Assembly (NCBI RefSeq): GCF_023195885.1
Contig: NZ_JALPKO010000001.1
Coordinates: forward strand, 372,001-436,000
Direction: 5' to 3'
Source: Methylonatrum kenyense
GTDB taxonomy: Bacteria; Pseudomonadota; Gammaproteobacteria; Nitrococcales; Aquisalimonadaceae
Length of the DNA: 64,000 nucleotides
The first letter of the stretch is position 1. Every line of letters begins with the position of its first letter. A model generated the notes under the pieces. That model saw only the letters and a list, made by a program, of their open reading frames with translations, made no database searches and was not told the DNA's origin. Shown piece after piece: positions 60,080 to 64,000 of the stretch. The translations under genes were made by a program, and so were the position numbers.

Positions 60080-61116
60080 CAGCCCTGCTCCTCCGGCCGC
60101 TGGAACAGGTAATGGCTGACATACCATTCGTTGCCGCCACGAAAGCCGAACAGCTCGGCACAGGCCATGTGGAAAACCCGCCAGCGCTCGAACCAGGCCG
60201 GTGCATCGGCGCCGTAGGTATCCCGGAACACCGGCATCAATTCACCCTTGTGCCGATCCATATTCTCGAGCCAGGCGTTGCAGGTCTTCTGGTAATGGCG
60301 GCCGTTGACCCGCCAGCGCCGCTGCAGGCGCAGGGCATCCTGAAAATGCAGCAGCAGATTGTCCGAGGGCATCAGTCCGTCGGTGAAGAAGTACTTGCCC
60401 ATCCAGTTGTCACCGCCCTCGGCCTGGAACACATAGGCCAGTTCCCGATGACAGAAGATGTGCACGAACAACTGGCCGCCGGGGCTTAGCCAGCCGCCGA
60501 TCCGACCCATCAGTTCGCGGTAGTTGCGCATGTGTTCGAACATCTCCACCGAAACCACGCGGTCGAACCGGGCGTCGGTGGCGAAATCGTTCATGTCACA
60601 GGTGACAACCTCGAGGTTCTTCAGTCCACGAGCGTCGCGATGGGCCTCGATGAAGGCGCGCTGCGATTGAGAGTTTGATACCGCGGTGATGCGGCTCGCC
60701 GGGTACTGCTCGGCCATCCACAGCGACAGCGACCCCCAGCCGCAACCCAGCTCAAGCACCGCCTGGCCATCGGCGAGGCCGGCGCGTTCACAGGTCAGTT
60801 CCAGCATCGCCCGTTCGGCAGCGTCCAGGCCAAACACACCGTCCCGCCAGTAACAGCAGGAGTACTTCAGGTGCTTGCCGAGACACCGCTCGAAGAACGC
60901 GGCGGGCAGTTCGTAATGCTGCTCGTTCGCGGTGTCGGTGGACAACGCCAGCGGGCTCGCATCCATGGCGTCGATCAGGTCGAACAAGCGCTGGTTGACC
61001 TGCTCCACGTCGCCGCCTTCCTCGCGCAGGCGCTGCCGCAGCAGATGCCGGATTCCAGCACGAATCAGGGCATCAGGCACACGAGCCTTTTCCACCTGGG
61101 CCATCAAGTTCTGCAT
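60079..61116 (-). CDS. Cyclopropane-fatty-acid synthase family methyltransferase
   Basis: 345 residues. The N-terminal lipid-binding part is shorter than E. coli Cfa (382). SAM motif I is VLELGCGWGSLSLWMAEQY (about 118-137). Other family blocks are HYELPAAFFERCLGKHLKYSCCYW, FDRVVSVEMFEHMRNYRELM and FVHIFCHREL. It methylates unsaturated phospholipid chains at the membrane, giving cyclopropane or branched products. It is the first gene of a coupled pair with DUF1295, and a terminator-like hairpin for the next minus-strand gene lies upstream. Confidence 0.9.
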   Translation of the reverse strand: MQNLMAQVEKARVPDALIRAGIRHLLRQRLREEGGDVEQVNQRLFDLIDAMDASPLALSTDTANEQHYELPAAFFERCLGKHLKYSCCYWRDGVFGLDAAERAMLELTCERAGLADGQAVLELGCGWGSLSLWMAEQYPASRITAVSNSQSQRAFIEAHRDARGLKNLEVVTCDMNDFATDARFDRVVSVEMFEHMRNYRELMGRIGGWLSPGGQLFVHIFCHRELAYVFQAEGGDNWMGKYFFTDGLMPSDNLLLHFQDALRLQRRWRVNGRHYQKTCNAWLENMDRHKGELMPVFRDTYGADAPAWFERWRVFHMACAELFGFRGGNEWYVSHYLFQRPEEQG

Positions 61117-61162
61117 ACGGGCTTCCCTGTGACTGGGTATGACTGATCGCGTGGACCACGAG

Positions 61163-61202
61163 GTAAACGAAAAGTGCGCGCCTGCGGATGCAGGCGCGCA
61201 CT
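61163..61202 (-). terminator. Rho-independent terminator of the AGCS gene
   Basis: AGTGCGCGCCTGC (61190-61202 on the minus strand) and its exact complement (61173-61185) form a 13-bp stem with a 4-base loop. Read on the minus strand it is followed by TTTTCGTTT, ending the 61240-62625 transcript. Confidence 0.85.
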
Positions 61203-61239
61203 GCGGGGGGTGAATCAGGACCTTGCTGTGCGGCGCCGT

Positions 61240-62625
61240 TTAGCCCGGCTCGTCGTCGCGCTGTTTCGACTCGACCTTCAGGTCGGCCAGGTACTTCGCC
61301 TTTTCCCGCGCGAGGACGCCGGCAAGCAACAGCAGGGCGATCAGGTTGGGCGCCGCCATCAGGCCGTTCAGCGTGTCGGCGATGCTCCACACCGTCTCCA
61401 GGCCACCGACCGCACCGATGAACAGAAAGATCAGGAACAGCACGCGATACGGGAGCACCACTTTGGGGCCGAACAGATACTCCCAGCTTTTCTCGCCGTA
61501 GAAATTCCAGGTCAGCATCGTGCTGTAGGAGAACAGCACGATGGCCAGGATCACGATGTAGCCACCAAGCCCCGGCAAGCCGGTATTGAAGGCGTTGCTG
61601 GTCAGGGTGCCGCCGGTCTCCCCGGTAGCGAACACCCCGGTCACCAGGATCACCAGCGCGGTCATGGTGCAGACCACGATGGTATCGATGAATACCTCCC
61701 ACATGCCCCACAGGCCCTGTCCCATGGGCTTGTTACGGGCCTGCGCATAGACAATGGATGCCGACCCCAGGCCAGCCTCATTGGAAAAGATGCCGCGGGC
61801 AATGCCGTAACGAATGGCCTCGGCCATGGTCGCGCCGGCGAAACCACCGACCGCACCCATCGGCGTGAAGGCATGCTCGAAGATCAGGCCGAATGCGGCC
61901 GGGATCTGGTCGTAGAACGACACCAGCACACCAACCGCGCCCACCACGTAGATCAGGGCCATGGCCGGTACGATGCGTTCGGCGGTGATCGCGATACGAC
62001 GGATGCCGCCCAGGGTGACCGCGGCAACCAGCAACAGGGCCACCAGGCCGGTCAGCCAGGCGGGAATATTGAAACCGGTACTGAGCGCATCGCTCATGGT
62101 GTTGGCCTGCACCATATTGCCGATGCCGAAGGCGGCCAGCCCGGCAAAGAAGGCATACAGCATGCCCAGCCATTTCCAGTTCTTGCCGAGCCCCTTTTCG
62201 ATGTACCAGAACACACCCCCGGAGATGCGCCCCTGTTCGTCCGTATGGCGGTATTTCACGCCCAGCGTCGCCTCGCCCAGCTTGGTGGCCATGCCCACCA
62301 GCGCCACCATCCACATCCAGAACACGGCGCCCGGACCGCCCAGGGCGATGGCGGTTGCCACCCCGGCGATGTTGCCAACACCGATGGTTGCGGCCATCGC
62401 CGAACTCACCGCCTGGAACGGGCTGATTGCGCCGGGTTCCCGGGTGCCGCCCTTGCGAAACAGCGTGCCGAAGGTCCTGCGCCAGGCGAACAGAAAATGG
62501 GTGAACTGGAAGAAACCGAGGCGGATCGTGAGATAGAGACCGGTGCCGATGAGCAGGATCATGAACGGGGGCCCCCAGACAATGCCGTTGACCCAGTCGT
62601 TGAAGGCGAGCAGCGATTCCGTCAT
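61240..62625 (-). CDS. Alanine or glycine:cation symporter (AGCS family), second gene
   Basis: 461 residues with ten or more membrane segments. Family signatures are SSAMAATIGVGNIAGVATAI (about 75) and GIARGIFSNEAGLGSASIVYA (about 275). It imports alanine or glycine with Na+. A strong terminator lies at 61163-61202. Its 267-base upstream region shows no obvious glycine riboswitch and no gene. It differs from the AGCS protein at 2260 (longer GVKYRHTDEQGRISGGVFWY loop). Confidence 0.93.
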   Translation of the reverse strand: MTESLLAFNDWVNGIVWGPPFMILLIGTGLYLTIRLGFFQFTHFLFAWRRTFGTLFRKGGTREPGAISPFQAVSSAMAATIGVGNIAGVATAIALGGPGAVFWMWMVALVGMATKLGEATLGVKYRHTDEQGRISGGVFWYIEKGLGKNWKWLGMLYAFFAGLAAFGIGNMVQANTMSDALSTGFNIPAWLTGLVALLLVAAVTLGGIRRIAITAERIVPAMALIYVVGAVGVLVSFYDQIPAAFGLIFEHAFTPMGAVGGFAGATMAEAIRYGIARGIFSNEAGLGSASIVYAQARNKPMGQGLWGMWEVFIDTIVVCTMTALVILVTGVFATGETGGTLTSNAFNTGLPGLGGYIVILAIVLFSYSTMLTWNFYGEKSWEYLFGPKVVLPYRVLFLIFLFIGAVGGLETVWSIADTLNGLMAAPNLIALLLLAGVLAREKAKYLADLKVESKQRDDEPG

Positions 62626-62892
62626 AAGCCATGCCCCTGTGTTGTTGTGGTAGGAAACGCGTCAATCGGCACGCGTTTGCCCTGACGGGCCAGTATAGGA
62701 GTGAACGGCACCTGAGTCTGCCGCATCCGCCCATGTGACAGTATGACTCACCTGTCAGATGCGTCATGGATGCAACGTGTTTACGTAAGTCGTTGTTTCA
62801 CCGCTTCTGCAGAAGTTGGCACGGTGGCTGCAAAAGAGGGGATGACGTCAGCGAAGACGTGAACTTTGAAACGCGAAAGAGGAGTTACTCCG

Positions 62893-63135
62893 ATGAGCAT
62901 GATCGCAAAGCTTCGCTATATGCTGCTGTCCCTGCTGGTCGCCCTCGCCTTCGGCTTCACGGGTGTTGCCCAGGCCGAAACTTCCAATGTTCCGACCGAT
63001 ACCAATGCGCCGGAAACCGCCGAATGGGATGACGATGACGGCGATGACGACGATTGGGATTGGGACGAAGAAGAGGAAGAAGAGTGGGGTGATGACGATT
63101 GGGAAGACGACTATGACGATGACGACGGCTGGTAA
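62893..63135 (+). CDS. Tiny exported Asp/Glu/Trp-rich protein
   Basis: 80 residues from ATG 62893 (GAGGAG upstream). The signal peptide is residues 1-~29 (MLLSLLVALAFGFTGVAQA). After a short linker, the last ~36 residues are almost only Asp, Glu and Trp with a few Gly/Tyr (pattern EWDDDDG..DWDWDEEEE..EWGDDDWEDDYDDDDGW). No fold is expected; it could bind cations or basic partners in the periplasm. A strong terminator follows. Not a family I know. Confidence 0.7.
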   Translation: MSMIAKLRYMLLSLLVALAFGFTGVAQAETSNVPTDTNAPETAEWDDDDGDDDDWDWDEEEEEEWGDDDWEDDYDDDDGW

Positions 63136-63173
63136 AATCGTCTCGTCACTCACAAGGATGTGAGTCATCCGAA

Positions 63174-63198
63174 GCCACCGCAACGCGGTGGCTTTTTT
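63174..63198 (+). terminator. Rho-independent terminator
   Basis: GCCACCGC-AAC-GCGGTGGC followed by TTTTTT, 38 bases after the acidic protein stop. Confidence 0.92.
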
Positions 63199-63257
63199 GT
63201 GTCTGGGGCGCCTCCGGGGAACAGCGGGTTACTCCCACGCCTGCGTTGGAGATCGTG

Positions 63258-63309
63258 GCTTGCAAGATGACAAGAACGGGCCTCGGATGCGGGAATAAAT
63301 CAATGGCCC
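63258..63309. repeat. Decayed MITE end
   Basis: GGCTTGCAAGATGAC..AACGGGCCTCGG then GCGGGAATAAATCAATG follows the outer ~55 bases of the element (CCTTGCCAGATGACCAAAAC..GGTCTCGGGCGC..GCGAATAAATCAGTG), with the terminal GTTTCC lost. It lies between the acidic-protein terminator and nadA. Confidence 0.5.
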
Positions 63310-63344
63310 CCTCACGCCGGCAAGGAATTCACCTGCCGGCCCGG

Positions 63345-64000
63345 TCAGGCATCACCGACACCCAGGACCTTCCGCTTCTGCTGCTGGCCGAAATTCAGCA
63401 TCCGGTTCAGCGACACCAGCGCCTGTTCGGCAATCGCCGGATCGACATGAATTTCCTGATCACCCGTTTCCAGCACATGGGCCAGACTACGCAGGCCGTT
63501 CATCGCCATCCACGGGCAATGGGCGCAACTGGTGCAGGTGGCGCTGCGTCCGGCGGTAGGTGCCTCCAGCAAGGTCTTGTCCGCTGCCAATTCGTGCATC
63601 TTGTGGAAAATGCCCCTGTCGGTGGCAACGATGAACGTATCGGCGTCCAGGGTCTGGACGGCCTTCAGCAGTTGCGAGGTCGAGCCCACCACATCTGCCT
63701 GATCCACTACGGCCGCCGGTGATTCCGGATGCACCAACACTCTGGCCTGCGGATATTCAGCCCGCAGGCGTTCCAGTTCCACGCCCTTGAACTCCTCGTG
63801 CACGATGCAGGAGCCATCCCAGAGCACCATATCCGCGCCCGTTTCCCGGCGGATGTAATCTCCCAGGTACTTGTCCGGCCCCCAGAGGATCTTCTCGCCC
63901 CGGGCATGAAGATGCCGAATCACGTCGACAGCGATGCTCGATGTCACAACCCAGTCGGCGCGCGCCTTCACCGCGGCGCTCGTGTTGGCGTAAACCACCA
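63345..64000 (-). CDS. nadA: Quinolinate synthase NadA (5' end outside window)
   Basis: The last 218 codons are visible; the start lies beyond the right edge. NadA condenses iminoaspartate with dihydroxyacetone phosphate to quinolinate for NAD synthesis, using a [4Fe-4S] cluster. Visible: [60 protein letters not shown] with [10 protein letters not shown], and the cluster Cys in [15 protein letters not shown] (CPWMAMN is diagnostic). The extra CTSCAHC cysteines are common in this family. Confidence 0.95.
   Translation of the reverse strand, partial: VVYANTSAAVKARADWVVTSSIAVDVIRHLHARGEKILWGPDKYLGDYIRRETGADMVLWDGSCIVHEEFKGVELERLRAEYPQARVLVHPESPAAVVDQADVVGSTSQLLKAVQTLDADTFIVATDRGIFHKMHELAADKTLLEAPTAGRSATCTSCAHCPWMAMNGLRSLAHVLETGDQEIHVDPAIAEQALVSLNRMLNFGQQQKRKVLGVGDA

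Noticed and set aside
61174-62685. 503-codon plus frame opposite the AGCS gene
   Set aside because: Gln/His/Gly-rich shadow of membrane-protein codons.
62626-62892. Possible glycine riboswitch upstream of the AGCS gene
   Set aside because: I found no paired aptamer-like conserved core in the leader; nothing beyond ordinary sequence.

Overview
This 64 kb window is high-GC DNA that looks like a Gammaproteobacterium chromosome. Supporting features are an AcrB-type RND pump with its adaptor, a CFA-type methyltransferase, a B12-dependent ribonucleotide reductase with NrdR boxes, SelO, quinolinate synthase NadA, a 7TM/RimK-like pair, and two alanine/glycine:cation symporters. I cannot name the genus; a halophilic or sulfur-oxidising lineage (Ectothiorhodospiraceae-like) is only a guess. 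No rRNA, tRNA or CRISPR array was seen.

Layout. 0-6.3 kb: exported TPR protein (cut by the left edge), exported unknown, AGCS symporter, coiled-coil OmpA/MotB protein, universal stress protein. 6.3-10 kb: a SnoaL-like gene remnant cut by half of a mobile repeat, an AAC(3)-I-like acetyltransferase, pirin, a second GNAT and a zinc alcohol dehydrogenase. 10-14.1 kb: a complete ECF42-type sigma factor operon with YCII/DGPF, VOC, DUF1428 and RibD-C proteins and a candidate ECF42 promoter. 14-23 kb: second alcohol dehydrogenase, EamA transporter, a 122-bp duplicate of the end of a cupin gene, a zinc metallopeptidase lacking its first zinc knuckle, an orphan ATP-grasp enzyme, a Tat-exported amidohydrolase and a PiuC-like hydroxylase. 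23-37 kb is accessory and partly decayed: acetyltransferase and SWIM-gene relics, an IS481-type remnant, palindromic repeats, an AT-richer lipoprotein, two MarR regulators with readable operators (one beside dps), an EF-G-like stand-alone protein, a DUF6522 gene, SelO and two toxin/antitoxin-like pairs. 38-42.3 kb: split nrdJ whose catalytic gene carries a 440-residue LAGLIDADG intein. 42.7-64 kb: an exported protein, a short-chain dehydrogenase, the RND efflux operon, a DsrE-like exported protein, the 7TM/ATP-grasp pair, a PAS-PAS-GGDEF-EAL protein, a NodI/NodJ-type ABC exporter interrupted by an AT-rich palindrome, envelope lipoprotein and Sel1 genes, DUF389, DUF1295/CFA, a second AGCS symporter, a tiny exported Asp/Glu/Trp-rich protein and nadA (cut by the right edge).

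A recurring theme is a ~270-bp non-autonomous element with terminal inverted repeats and YTAR (TTAA/CTAG) flanks. There are two full copies (33.1 and 44.5 kb) and several half or decayed copies; some have truncated genes or supplied stop codons. No transposase for it lies in the window. The most distinctive systems are the ECF42 locus with its promoter, the MarR regulator with a cysteine-rich tail and two matching 19-bp operators, the intein-split NrdJ under two NrdR boxes, and the relic-rich 23-36 kb zone.
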